Shown here one piece after another: positions 27,512 through 35,780 of a stretch of 64,000 bases of DNA. This stretch comes from Maridesulfovibrio frigidus DSM 17176 (GTDB lineage: Bacteria > Desulfobacterota > Desulfovibrionia > Desulfovibrionales > Desulfovibrionaceae), in NCBI RefSeq assembly GCF_000711735.1, contig NZ_JONL01000007.1, positions 124,001 through 188,000 on the forward strand, in the 5' to 3' direction. How positions within the stretch are numbered: position 1 is the first letter of the stretch; the number at the start of each line of letters is the position of its first letter. A program made the translations under genes and the position numbers. The notes below the pieces were generated by a model. That model was not told the DNA's origin, searched no databases, and was given only the letters and a program-made list of their open reading frames with translations.

Positions 27512-27973
27512 CTAAATTTCAAGATCATAAAGAAGCGCATCTTCTTTAGTGTCAGGGTAATATTTCTTCCGAACCCCGACCTGCCTAAACCCTAAACTCT
27601 CATAAAGAGCTATGGCAGGAAAATTTGACCTTTTTACATCCAAAAGACCTTTTCTAACTTCGGTCTCTTTACTTTGCTTAATCAAAGCCTGCATTAGCTC
27701 TCGAGCTATTCCCTTTCTTCTAAAATCGGGGTGAACACCTAGATTTAAAACTTCCATCTCGTCTAACACTCTAGAATAAGCGAGATAACCGACAAGAAGC
27801 CCTTCTAGGACGTAACCAAAAATATAAAAAGCCCTTCTTTCGAGGCCGAGCCTGAACTGCTCCTCACTCCACGAATAATCAAAACAAGTCTGCTCAAGAG
27901 CCCTTAATTCATTAAGAGACTCAAGCCCAAGTTCAACTATCTCGCAACAAGATGTGACTTCTGTGCTTTTCAT
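27512..27973 (-). CDS. rimI: Ribosomal protein alanine N-acetyltransferase
   Basis: A 153-aa GNAT acetyltransferase of the RimI type, which acetylates the N-terminal alanine of ribosomal protein S18. Motif A is VLNLGVHPDFRRKGIARELMQAL (residues ~80-100), followed by LDVKRSNFPAIALYESLGFRQVGVRKKYY, the strongest RimI match. It lies upstream of pgk in the same direction, 48 bp away. The ribosome site is weak. Other GNAT substrates cannot be excluded. Confidence 0.85.
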   Translation of the reverse strand: MKSTEVTSCCEIVELGLESLNELRALEQTCFDYSWSEEQFRLGLERRAFYIFGYVLEGLLVGYLAYSRVLDEMEVLNLGVHPDFRRKGIARELMQALIKQSKETEVRKGLLDVKRSNFPAIALYESLGFRQVGVRKKYYPDTKEDALLYDLEI

Positions 27974-28106
27974 ATTGTAAACTATCTGTCAGTAAAGATG
28001 ACTAGAGTGTGGAGTTCGTAATTAGCGTCAACTCGATTCTTTTACACACAATTCAGTTGAATTGGAAGAACGAGTGGCATAAAAATCTGATGGTAATTAG
28101 GAAAAA

Positions 28107-28622
28107 GTGAAGAATAAAATAAATTATGTCGAAGTTGTCGACGATTCCGACCGTCCGCTGGCAAGGATGAACATTGCCGAAGCGCACAGACAGTCACTAA
28201 AGCATCGCTCGGTCATCGTCTTACTATATGATAGCAGTGGAGAACTTTATCTGCAAAAAAGAAGCTCCACAAAAAAACAATACCCTTCACGCTGGGACGT
28301 TTCAACTAGCGGACATGTGTTTGTAACAGAATCAAGGAAAGATGCGGCTCATAGAGTTTTGTGGACAGAACTAGGAATACAAAATGCGAAGATTAAAGAA
28401 CTCGACAAGATAGAAGCTTCATCTGAAACGGGCTATGAGTTCATAACCATATATATTCTTGCTAAAATGAACGTCGTTTCAACTCCCAATCCAGATGAAG
28501 TGGAACGGGGCTACTATTACTCAGCAAATGAACTCGATTGGCTGATAAGAGAGTGCCGCGAACTGCTTACTCCGACCCTCGTATTTTTACATGAGTTAGA
28601 AATGCTCTACAAAATGAAATAA
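28107..28622 (+). CDS. Nudix hydrolase family protein with an altered Nudix box
   Basis: A 171-aa Nudix-fold protein resembling the YfcD/isopentenyl-diphosphate isomerase-like branch (VIVLLYDSSGELYLQKRS, WDVSTSGHVFVTESRKDAAHRVLWTELGI). In the box GX5EX7REUXEEXGU the positions read G, E, R-V, L, T-E, G, so the first Glu of REU is Val and the first of the EE pair is Thr; only part of the metal set remains. Catalytic activity may be altered. The start is a GTG at 28107 with TAGGA 5 nt upstream. Convergent with the inositol monophosphatase gene, with only a few bases between stops. Confidence 0.85.
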   Translation: MKNKINYVEVVDDSDRPLARMNIAEAHRQSLKHRSVIVLLYDSSGELYLQKRSSTKKQYPSRWDVSTSGHVFVTESRKDAAHRVLWTELGIQNAKIKELDKIEASSETGYEFITIYILAKMNVVSTPNPDEVERGYYYSANELDWLIRECRELLTPTLVFLHELEMLYKMK

Positions 28623-28625
28623 GGT

Positions 28626-29402
28626 TTACAGACAGGATCTTAATATTTTTCCGAGAGAATCATGAAGTTTTGAGTTTGTAGCAAGAATATGCGGAGAATA
28701 AAGGTTAAATGCACCGTTTTCGTAATCTGTAACAGTCCCTCCTGCCTCTTCCACAAGCACCCATCCGGCAGCAGTATCCCACGGCCTTAAAGCATTCTCG
28801 TAAAAACCATCGTACCGACCACAAGCAAGATATGCCAAATCTAAAGCCGCAGCCCCAGGCCTGCGCACTCCCTGAGTGCTGAGCAACACCTTATTCAGTG
28901 CTTTGGTAATAAAATCCACATGATCTTCAATGGCGTAAGGAAAACCCGTAGCGATGAGAGATTCTTCCATACCAGCGCAATCTGAGACATGAATTTCGTC
29001 AGCATTCATGTGAGCGCCGCCACCTTTAACAGCGGTAAAGATCTCATTCATGATAGGTAGATTAATAATACCTAGAGAAACCTCTCCATCTATCCAAAGC
29101 GCAACAGAAGTCGCAACCATTGGCAAACCGTGCGCGAAATTAGTTGTTCCATCAATAGGATCAATTATCCATGTCCGGTCAACAAGCTTCGCATCACCAG
29201 CTGTTTCTTCAGCTAGAAAAGCTGACCCGGGAAGTATTTTTGAAAGTTCTTCTTTAAGAAATAATTCAACAGCAAGATCGGTCTCAGTTACGAGATCAAT
29301 ACGACCTTTATGCTTGATATTCTTAGGTTTCTTCCACCCTTCTTGAATTATACTACCGGCCTCAAGAACAATTTTGGACGCTTTATCTAGGATAGAGTTC
29401 AT
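28626..29402 (-). CDS. Inositol monophosphatase family protein
   Basis: A 258-aa Mg2+-dependent phosphatase of the IMPase/SuhB family. Metal-site motifs are ETAGD (~residue 65), DPIDGTTNFAHGLP (~82-95) and RPWDTAAGWVLVEEAGGTV near the C-terminus, all complete. Substrate may be myo-inositol 1-phosphate or a related sugar phosphate; a SuhB-like RNA role is also possible in this family. It lies 17 bp after mreB on the same strand. Confidence 0.9.
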   Translation of the reverse strand: MNSILDKASKIVLEAGSIIQEGWKKPKNIKHKGRIDLVTETDLAVELFLKEELSKILPGSAFLAEETAGDAKLVDRTWIIDPIDGTTNFAHGLPMVATSVALWIDGEVSLGIINLPIMNEIFTAVKGGGAHMNADEIHVSDCAGMEESLIATGFPYAIEDHVDFITKALNKVLLSTQGVRRPGAAALDLAYLACGRYDGFYENALRPWDTAAGWVLVEEAGGTVTDYENGAFNLYSPHILATNSKLHDSLGKILRSCL

Positions 29403-29419
29403 AAATATACTTATAAAAA

Positions 29420-30445
29420 TTAGTTGATGTAGACTTTATCAAAGCCTTTATCTTTTTGGAGGCTAAGCCCTGTTCCCCTGACAACAGTGGTCAGCGGGTC
29501 GCTGTCGATGATGACTTTTAGAGAACTTTCGCGACTTATGAGAACATCAAGCCCCTTAAGAAGTGCTCCACCACCAGCAAGTAGCAGCCCGTTAGTAGCT
29601 ATATCGCTAACCAGTTCCGGCTGAGTGTGCTCAAGCGCGACCCTTACAGAATGTACAATTGCAGCAACAGGGTCAGCAATAGCTTCTCTAACGTGTGCGT
29701 CGGTAATTTCAATTGCTTTAGGCTTTCCATCAAGCAAATTTCTACCGGAAACAGTCATTCTCAGCGTTTCGGGAAGTTCAATAGCAGAGCCCACAGTAAT
29801 CTTAGCGCGCTCAGCAGTATTTTCACCGATCAACAATTTAAATTCATCCTGCATATAGCGCATAATTGCCAAGTTCATTTCATCGCCCGCAACACGCACG
29901 GACTGACTGTGCGCAATGGATGAAAGAGTAATGACTGCGACTTCAGTCGTACCACCACCGATATCAACAACCATGTTCCCTTCAGGCTCATGAATATTCA
30001 GCCCAGCACCGATTGCCGCGGCCATAGGTTCCTCAATTAAGCGGACTTCTCTGGCGCCGGCCTGCTGACCTGATTCAATAACAGCACGCTTTTCAACCTG
30101 AGTAATGCCTGTCGGAACGCAAATAATAATTTTTGGCTTAACCAAGTTACGTTTATTGATAACTTTCTGAATAAAAAAAGAAATCATTTTTTTAGTAACT
30201 TCAAAATCAGCGATAACCCCGTCTTTCATCGGGCGAATAGCTTTAATTTTATCAGGAGTTCTTCCGAGATAATCTTTGGCTTCTTTACCGACAGCAATAA
30301 CGGATTCGTCACGGGCATCAAGCGCAACAACAGACGGTTCATTTAATACGATTCCGTCTTTGGGAGTGTAAAGCAAAGTGTTGGCAGTACCGAGATCCAT
30401 CGCAAGGTCTTTGCCCAAAAAGCTCATTAATCTAGCCCATAACAT
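29420..30445 (-). CDS. mreB: Rod shape-determining protein MreB
   Basis: A 341-aa actin-like ATPase that forms membrane-bound filaments guiding side-wall synthesis. Seen are DLGTANTLLY (phosphate 1), the connect motifs IRPMKDGVIADFEVT, VDIGGGTTEVAVITL (phosphate 2), EEPMAAAIGAGL, and the adenosine motif GLLLAGGGALLKGLD. The N-terminal LWARLMSFLGKD is a typical amphipathic membrane-binding start. GAGG lies 10 nt before the ATG at 30445. mreC/mreD are not adjacent; the IMPase gene follows and a GAF gene precedes. Confidence 0.96.
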   Translation of the reverse strand: MLWARLMSFLGKDLAMDLGTANTLLYTPKDGIVLNEPSVVALDARDESVIAVGKEAKDYLGRTPDKIKAIRPMKDGVIADFEVTKKMISFFIQKVINKRNLVKPKIIICVPTGITQVEKRAVIESGQQAGAREVRLIEEPMAAAIGAGLNIHEPEGNMVVDIGGGTTEVAVITLSSIAHSQSVRVAGDEMNLAIMRYMQDEFKLLIGENTAERAKITVGSAIELPETLRMTVSGRNLLDGKPKAIEITDAHVREAIADPVAAIVHSVRVALEHTQPELVSDIATNGLLLAGGGALLKGLDVLISRESSLKVIIDSDPLTTVVRGTGLSLQKDKGFDKVYIN

Positions 30446-30471
30446 ATATAAAAGCCTCTTACGTGAAGGGG

Positions 30472-31497
30472 TTAATTATCATTCATTAAAATAGGATTTG
30501 TTTTAGCCGGATTAGCTTTCTGCAAGGCTGTCCTCGCTTCAGCAAGTCGACTTTTCAGTAAAAGATTTTCAAGAAACTGAGAGAGATATTCAGAAACCAT
30601 AAACAAAAAGTCTTTTAAATCTTCTGATATTCCCATGGGTTCACTATTCGCCAAAACAAGTACACCCCGTGTCTTCTTCTGAAAAACAAGAGGAAGACAT
30701 ATTACACTCAAGAATTCCCTAGTGGTAGCACTTGCTCCAAGCAAACTTGAGCTTGCCTGTCCCTGACTGTTTTCGTCAATAAAAATAGCTTCCTGATTTT
30801 TATAAACCCAGCCTACAAGACCACTTCCAACTGGAAAAGCTATTGATTTAGAGTTGCCCTTCTGCAAGATAGGCTCGTTCTCGCCTTCCACATAAAAGGA
30901 CGATCCTCTTTGATCAATTACTGTAAGAAAAGTATGAGAATATCCGCTTGTACCTGCGATCATCCCTAAGAGATTATTAAGAAAAGCATCCCACTTAGGT
31001 TGACGTTTACGCAAATCATGCAGCAGCTTAAGAGTCATGAAATATTCATTCTTTTTCCCTTCTGCGTCTGCAGAACGGATACAGCCCATCATAGATGTAA
31101 TCATCTTTCCAAACTGTGAAAGAATTTTTAAATCTTTAGTGCTAAAAGAGTATGTGCGCTTACTGTCGAGACATATTACCCCGAGATTCTGATCAAGGGG
31201 GGTTCCCATGAATGCTTTAATCTTACCATCTTCTTTAGAACCATAGTAACCGAGAGATGTAGCTCCCTTCCTATCCATATTGTTGATAAAAAGAGGCTCA
31301 TTTTTAGCGATAACAATACCAGACAGACTCTTTTTCTGTAGCGGACTTCCTATTGAGTTAACATCATCACCAAGACTAAAAAAGGTAGACAGAGCATATC
31401 CATGCTGACCGTCAGGTAAATACAAAACAACTGTATGTGCCTCAAATACATTACAAACAATGCTGAGAATATTAATTAACATTTCGTTTCTAGGCAT
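30472..31497 (-). CDS. Protein with two GAF domains
   Basis: A soluble ~341-aa protein made of two GAF-like sensor domains, ~residues 10-140 (with AHTVVLYLPDG and MGTPLDQNLGVICLDSKRTYSFSTKDLKILSQFGK) and ~165-320 (with GSGLVGWVYKNQEAIFIDEN and LPLVFQKKTRGVLVLANS), and a short helical tail. No output domain is attached. The ATG at 31497 falls two bases after the stop of the preceding gene; a GTG at 31515 is an alternative that would overlap it. It sits directly before mreB, and in related genomes GAF proteins are found beside cell-shape genes, but function here is unknown. Confidence 0.75.
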   Translation of the reverse strand: MPRNEMLINILSIVCNVFEAHTVVLYLPDGQHGYALSTFFSLGDDVNSIGSPLQKKSLSGIVIAKNEPLFINNMDRKGATSLGYYGSKEDGKIKAFMGTPLDQNLGVICLDSKRTYSFSTKDLKILSQFGKMITSMMGCIRSADAEGKKNEYFMTLKLLHDLRKRQPKWDAFLNNLLGMIAGTSGYSHTFLTVIDQRGSSFYVEGENEPILQKGNSKSIAFPVGSGLVGWVYKNQEAIFIDENSQGQASSSLLGASATTREFLSVICLPLVFQKKTRGVLVLANSEPMGISEDLKDFLFMVSEYLSQFLENLLLKSRLAEARTALQKANPAKTNPILMNDN

Positions 31498-31499
31498 TT

Positions 31500-31706
31500 T
31501 TACTTGGTCCTGCACTCGATGAAGAAATCGATGTTTCGATTATAAGTCTTTTCCTGTTCCGCTGTAAAATAACAAGCCGGGAGTTGATCTTTTTTACGGT
31601 GATACTGCACACAATCACAACAAAGACCGTGCTTATCACAATTAGTGTAAGTACACGGACAATTCTTAGCATTATTAACTTTATTACTGCAATTCTCAAG
31701 ACTCAA
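31500..31706 (-). CDS. Small Cys-rich protein (DUF6485-like)
   Basis: A 68-aa protein with eight cysteines, six of them in the block NCPCTYTNCDKHGLCCDC, then the HRKKDQLPACYF segment, a pattern of the small cysteine-rich DUF6485-type proteins found in anaerobes. Metal or Fe-S binding is likely from the spacing but unproven. It lies just upstream of the GAF gene with its stop two bases before that ATG. An overlapping reading in another frame (31490-31699) lacks this pattern and is rejected. Confidence 0.75.
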   Translation of the reverse strand: MSLENCSNKVNNAKNCPCTYTNCDKHGLCCDCVQYHRKKDQLPACYFTAEQEKTYNRNIDFFIECRTK

Positions 31707-32078
31707 AGCTTTTCACCCTTATTATATAAATTACGATAGATTATTTCTCGATTAAACCGAATCCGTACAAGTCTTATTTGAAAGCGGCATGGCGGTCAAT
31801 AAGTTCAGCTTTTAGTTTATGTATTTTTTCCTAATAAAACACCTCTGGTTCTTGATTTAATTACCTAAATGAGATTAAATTAAAATTAAGAGGTATAATT
31901 TAAATTATTAACGTTTGTTTGAAACAAATGATATTTTCTATACAAAATCTAGAAAAAATTCATTGTAATTCACAGCAGTTCGATATAATAAATAAAACAT
32001 AATTATTACATCCGTTTATTTTGTGTAATCTCCGATGCGGATAAGTTTTCAAACCTTCGTTATTCTGTAGGGTTATAT
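31707..32078. other. AT-rich intergenic region before the 581-aa gene
   Basis: About 370 bases, very AT-rich, with no gene. It must hold divergent promoters for the DUF6485-like/GAF/mreB unit and for the 581-aa gene. I see no hairpin terminator. The ribosome site before 32079 (GTAGGG) is weak. Confidence 0.4.
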
Positions 32079-33824
32079 ATGTGGAAGAAAGCTTTTTCCC
32101 AATATGTAGGTGAAAGTCCTGAAGAGGTAGCCAGGAATGGTGGAAATCTCTATGACCTTAAAACGATAGAAGGTCTTAGGGTCTACCTTAATCATGTCCA
32201 TATAAAAAACTGCCTATTACGCCCTTACTTCGAAAATTACGGAGATTACCCTCTTGTAGAAGCTCGTGAGCTACTCCCCTCCTTCGAAGTTGATTTATAT
32301 GAATACAAGAAACTTCCAGGCTTTAGTATGGTTGCTCTTGAACGACCACTTAATATTTTTCAAGAAATATTCCAATTCGACATCTTGCATAGCCCTAGCG
32401 TTTTAGACGATGTGGATACAGAAAACTCTTGCCCCCTGGTTAGTTCGGTTCTCAAAAGCAATATTGAATCATTTGAAAGCAGACTCCCTAAAAGATCCCA
32501 CAAAGACTTTAAAAGCGAATACGGCACATCTGACATTTCCGACATAGAGGGATATGGAAACCTTCTTCCTCACCTTCTTGAAATTGAGCGTGCTCACGTC
32601 ATGGCTCAAGATAACTCAGGTAAATTCTTCCTTTCAGGAGTTTTTGGTTCACTGCCGTCAGACCTAGACACTGAGCTAAAAAGATTTGGTATTAAGATTG
32701 GAAAATTTAAACCGGGTGATAATAATCTGTATGAAATAAACAGACTTTTCGTTTATACATTTTTAATGGAACTTCACGGTTTTCCTATCGTTTCTGAGCG
32801 CAGAACATCATCGGCCCTTTTTGCTCGTCGTCTTTTTAGAATGGGCGAAAAGTTCATGGTCAGAGTTCTAGGACAATCAGATAGAACCATCACCTCTTTG
32901 TTTTCACATCCAAAATCGAAACAATATCCACGAGTCGAAAAAATAGCTTTAGTGAAAGTCAGCCGTGACAACAAAGAAACACTCGCCGCACTCAAAAAAG
33001 GCGGCTTCCTTGTTGATATAGAAAATAGAGTTGTAATTTTGAAAGTCCGCTATCGGCAGCATAAATTCAACATGGAAAACGTTCGTGAAGATCGCGCTCT
33101 GTCTGTCTATAAACAAGAAGTAATCCACCCCATCACAGGCGAATGCTCAGGTAAATTTAATATCATTAAAGATGCAACAAGCATGACCTTATTACTTAAT
33201 GATATTGTGCGTGGTGAGTATGCAGGCAACATTGTCTACAAACGAAACGAACTTATTCAGGATACTGAAACTCACGAAAAAAGATTAAAATTTCTATTTG
33301 CTTGGCTTTCAAAGCATCAGCGGAGAATCGTCGGTTACTCTGAAGAGTTCTATTCGGGCGTTGTAAAAGTTCTTGATAGCTATCTGCTGGCTCCCGATAA
33401 CTACGAACCTTTTAATGACTTATCAGATTTATATCAGGAAGTTTGGTCCAAATACAGTTACATTCAGCAAGCTAGAAAGCTTAAAATTCTTGAAGATCTC
33501 AAGGATAGAGTGTACCGCGGTAAAAAAGTCAGCTACTTAGTCATGCTCGAAGAAATGAACTCAATTATGAACGATCTTAAGTTCGAAATTGTGAACTATT
33601 TTGACAAGCTGGTCGCAACAACCCTCAGTATTGGAGAGCGGGTTTTAAATGACCCTTATCTCAGGCGCGAATACATTGAACGGGCTGATGATGACCTGAC
33701 TGAATACGGACTTAAAGTTAAAAAGTATTATGGTCGACTGGTTGTTGTTTTAGATGAATTCAAATCTATCCGTAAGAGTCGCACTCAATATGCAGATGGG
33801 ACCGTTGTAAGCGGAATGTTTTAA
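32079..33824 (+). CDS. 581-aa soluble protein of unknown function
   Basis: A 581-aa protein with no signal peptide and no membrane helix. No catalytic motif is recognised. The first ~230 residues are mixed, with acidic stretches; the last third is strongly helical and may form a coiled or helical bundle (QQARKLKILEDLKDRVYRG, VSYLVMLEEMNSIMNDLKFE). It lies 19 bp upstream of gcvT on the same strand, suggesting co-transcription, but no metabolic link is evident. Codon use looks like that of the neighbouring housekeeping genes, so it is probably native. Confidence 0.75.
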   Translation: MWKKAFSQYVGESPEEVARNGGNLYDLKTIEGLRVYLNHVHIKNCLLRPYFENYGDYPLVEARELLPSFEVDLYEYKKLPGFSMVALERPLNIFQEIFQFDILHSPSVLDDVDTENSCPLVSSVLKSNIESFESRLPKRSHKDFKSEYGTSDISDIEGYGNLLPHLLEIERAHVMAQDNSGKFFLSGVFGSLPSDLDTELKRFGIKIGKFKPGDNNLYEINRLFVYTFLMELHGFPIVSERRTSSALFARRLFRMGEKFMVRVLGQSDRTITSLFSHPKSKQYPRVEKIALVKVSRDNKETLAALKKGGFLVDIENRVVILKVRYRQHKFNMENVREDRALSVYKQEVIHPITGECSGKFNIIKDATSMTLLLNDIVRGEYAGNIVYKRNELIQDTETHEKRLKFLFAWLSKHQRRIVGYSEEFYSGVVKVLDSYLLAPDNYEPFNDLSDLYQEVWSKYSYIQQARKLKILEDLKDRVYRGKKVSYLVMLEEMNSIMNDLKFEIVNYFDKLVATTLSIGERVLNDPYLRREYIERADDDLTEYGLKVKKYYGRLVVVLDEFKSIRKSRTQYADGTVVSGMF

Positions 33825-33843
33825 AAAGAAATCGGAGAAAACC

Positions 33844-34905
33844 TTGTCAGCTTTACGCATCACCCCCCTTACAGAGTGGCATCGTGAAAACGGAGCTAAA
33901 CTAGTTCCTTTTGCAGGCTTTGAAATGCCCGTTCAATATAAAGGCATCATTGTTGAACATAAGCACACCCGCGAAAAGGCCGGTATCTTTGATATCAGCC
34001 ATATGGGAGAATTTGTTGTTTCAGGCGAAGGGGCCAAAGCCGCACTCAACAAACTGGTAACCCAAAACCTGGACACACTTGCACCCGGTAAATGCAGATA
34101 TGGATTTTTAACAGACGAAGAAGGCGGAGTTCTAGATGACTTAATCATCTATTGCCTTGCAGAAGATTCATACATGCTCGTTATTAATGGATCACGCGAA
34201 GAAACCGACTTCAACTGGATTGATTGCCACCTGCCGGAAAGTGTCAATTTTGAAAACGTTTCCTACGAAACAGCTAAGATTGATTTGCAGGGGCCACTTG
34301 CTCTCGATGTTCTGGAATCCGTTTTTGGGCGAGATTTCAAGAATCTAAAATATTTCAATTTCGGTCAGACTGAATTTGATGGATGCAAATTACTAATCAG
34401 CAGAACAGGTTACACAGGTGAGCTAGGATACGAATTCTACCTTCCATCCGATAAAGCTCTATCACTATGGAAAAAGCTTGTTGCACATGAAGATGTCGAA
34501 CCGATCGGTCTCGGCGCTCGCGACACACTCCGCCTTGAAATGGGCTACCCGCTTTACGGTCAGGATCTTGATACAGATCACAATCCACGCGAAGGCGGAT
34601 ATTCTTTTGTACTCGCTGACGATGCTTTCACCGATGTTAAAGAAATGCTTATACCTTTAAAGATAGAAGGACGTCGTTCAGCAAGACATGGCGATAAAGT
34701 TCATCTTGACGGCAAAGAGGTTGGAGTTGTCACAAGTGGCTCCTTCTCCCCTACTCTCGGATTTTCAATCGCGCTAGCTTACGTTCAGGCTGACGCCGCC
34801 GAGGCTAAAGAATTTGTAGTAAAAGGTGCTCGCACCGATTTTAAAGCTACTAAAAGCGAACTTCCTTTTTATAAAGAAGGCACTGCTCGAAAAAAACTGG
34901 ACTAG
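33844..34905 (+). CDS. gcvT: Aminomethyltransferase (glycine cleavage T-protein)
   Basis: A 353-aa T-protein that transfers the aminomethyl carbon from lipoyl-H protein to tetrahydrofolate, releasing ammonia. Seen are PLTEWHRENGAKLVPFAGFEMPVQY, KAGIFDISHMGEF, the folate-binding SRTGYTGELGYEFYLP, GLGARDTLRLEMGYPLYGQDLD and the C-terminal LEGKEVG-type VTSGSFSPTLGFSIALAYV. The start is a TTG at 33844 with GGAG ~7 nt upstream. gcvH and gcvP are not next to it. A strong terminator follows. Confidence 0.95.
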   Translation: MSALRITPLTEWHRENGAKLVPFAGFEMPVQYKGIIVEHKHTREKAGIFDISHMGEFVVSGEGAKAALNKLVTQNLDTLAPGKCRYGFLTDEEGGVLDDLIIYCLAEDSYMLVINGSREETDFNWIDCHLPESVNFENVSYETAKIDLQGPLALDVLESVFGRDFKNLKYFNFGQTEFDGCKLLISRTGYTGELGYEFYLPSDKALSLWKKLVAHEDVEPIGLGARDTLRLEMGYPLYGQDLDTDHNPREGGYSFVLADDAFTDVKEMLIPLKIEGRRSARHGDKVHLDGKEVGVVTSGSFSPTLGFSIALAYVQADAAEAKEFVVKGARTDFKATKSELPFYKEGTARKKLD

Positions 34906-34943
34906 CAAAGCTTTACAGCAAACAGATTTACTGATTTGAAATA

Positions 34944-34987
34944 AACTCCCGCAAACGGCTAAACCCCTAGTTTGCGGGAGTTTTTTA
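34944..34987 (+). terminator. Rho-independent terminator after gcvT
   Basis: AACTCCCGCAAAC (34944-34956) pairs perfectly with GTTTGCGGGAGTT (34970-34982), followed by a run of T. Confidence 0.92.
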
Positions 34988-35502
34988 ATACTTTTTTGTA
35001 TCTTCCTACACTACATAATTGTCCATAAAAGCTATTATGTCCTATTTGCCACAATAAGAAATGAGAGACATAACACCAAATAATGTCAATATAATCAGTA
35101 TATTAAAAGGTTAAAAACACAAGTTCAGCCTTATAATATATTTTGACACATCATCGTAAGCTTGTCACAAAAAACACACTTACGACAAATAATACAAATA
35201 TATCAAACAATTACACCCTAAAAATCGCTATATTCAATTAATAACAGCGACTTGCCGTTGTGTCAGTCACACAACAAGCAAGTTTTTTTTTTATCTTCTT
35301 ATCTATGTGTATAGTTTAAGTTCAGGGAAAAAAACTATTTGCAGGTAAAGGGCATCTTGCCAATTAGAAACATCTTGTAATTATTATTTTTGCAGACGGT
35401 ACTGTATCTAAACTTCACCTACAAACGCAGCTTCTCCCAACTTCCGTTCCAGCAACAATTGAAGGATTGAATGATTTTTAACTTAAATAGATCTGATCAG
35501 AG
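34988..35502 (+). other. Long non-coding leader region upstream of the formate dehydrogenase operon
   Basis: About 515 bases without an ORF that has a start. It holds a second, isolated strong terminator at 35250-35292 with no gene between it and the gcvT terminator, so a small RNA could be made here. From ~35368 to 35481 one frame reads without a stop as a protein-like stretch (FADGTVSKLHLQTQLLP) but has no start codon. Confidence 0.5.
35250..35292 (+). terminator. Orphan rho-independent terminator
   Basis: ACTTGC plus GTTGTGT pairs with ACACAAC plus GCAAGT in one long stem (35250-35283) with a short loop, followed by nine or more T. The nearest upstream gene already has its own terminator at 34944. 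Confidence 0.85.
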
Positions 35503-35754
35503 ATGAATGGACACATGAAAATTCTGAATGGTTCTAGAAAATCAATTGAGGTCATGGCGTTTCAATTGCCCTTTAACGGTCTAGGCATTTCGCTTAAAAC
35601 TTGCGCTGAAGCAGCTGAGGAAATGAATGTATGTTACAATTCATATACCTCATTTCCTCAAATGTTTGGGGACACTGAATTCAGCCCAGTTTACATCGGT
35701 TTATCCGGATACGATTTGCAAGTGACTCTAGGGCAGGAAATTCGTGGAAGATAA
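35503..35754 (+). CDS. Possible small ORF upstream of fdhA
   Basis: An 83-aa reading frame (or 79 aa from the ATG at 35515) ending 27 bases before fdhA. The sequence (IEVMAFQLPFNGLGISLKTC, YNSYTSFPQMFGD) is protein-like but matches no family I know. The ribosome site is poor. It is in the same frame as the start-less stretch at ~35368-35481, so both may be remains of one decayed gene, or leader sequence read by chance. Confidence 0.3.
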   Translation: MNGHMKILNGSRKSIEVMAFQLPFNGLGISLKTCAEAAEEMNVCYNSYTSFPQMFGDTEFSPVYIGLSGYDLQVTLGQEIRGR

Positions 35755-35780
35755 CTCAAACAAAATTTTAAGGAGCGATG

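Noticed and set aside
31490-31699. Alternative ORF overlapping the Cys-rich small protein
   Set aside because: It is a shadow frame rich in Ile/Val; the other frame has the ordered Cys pattern.
33824-33844. Glycine riboswitch before gcvT
   Set aside because: Only 19 bases separate gcvT from the upstream gene, leaving no room.
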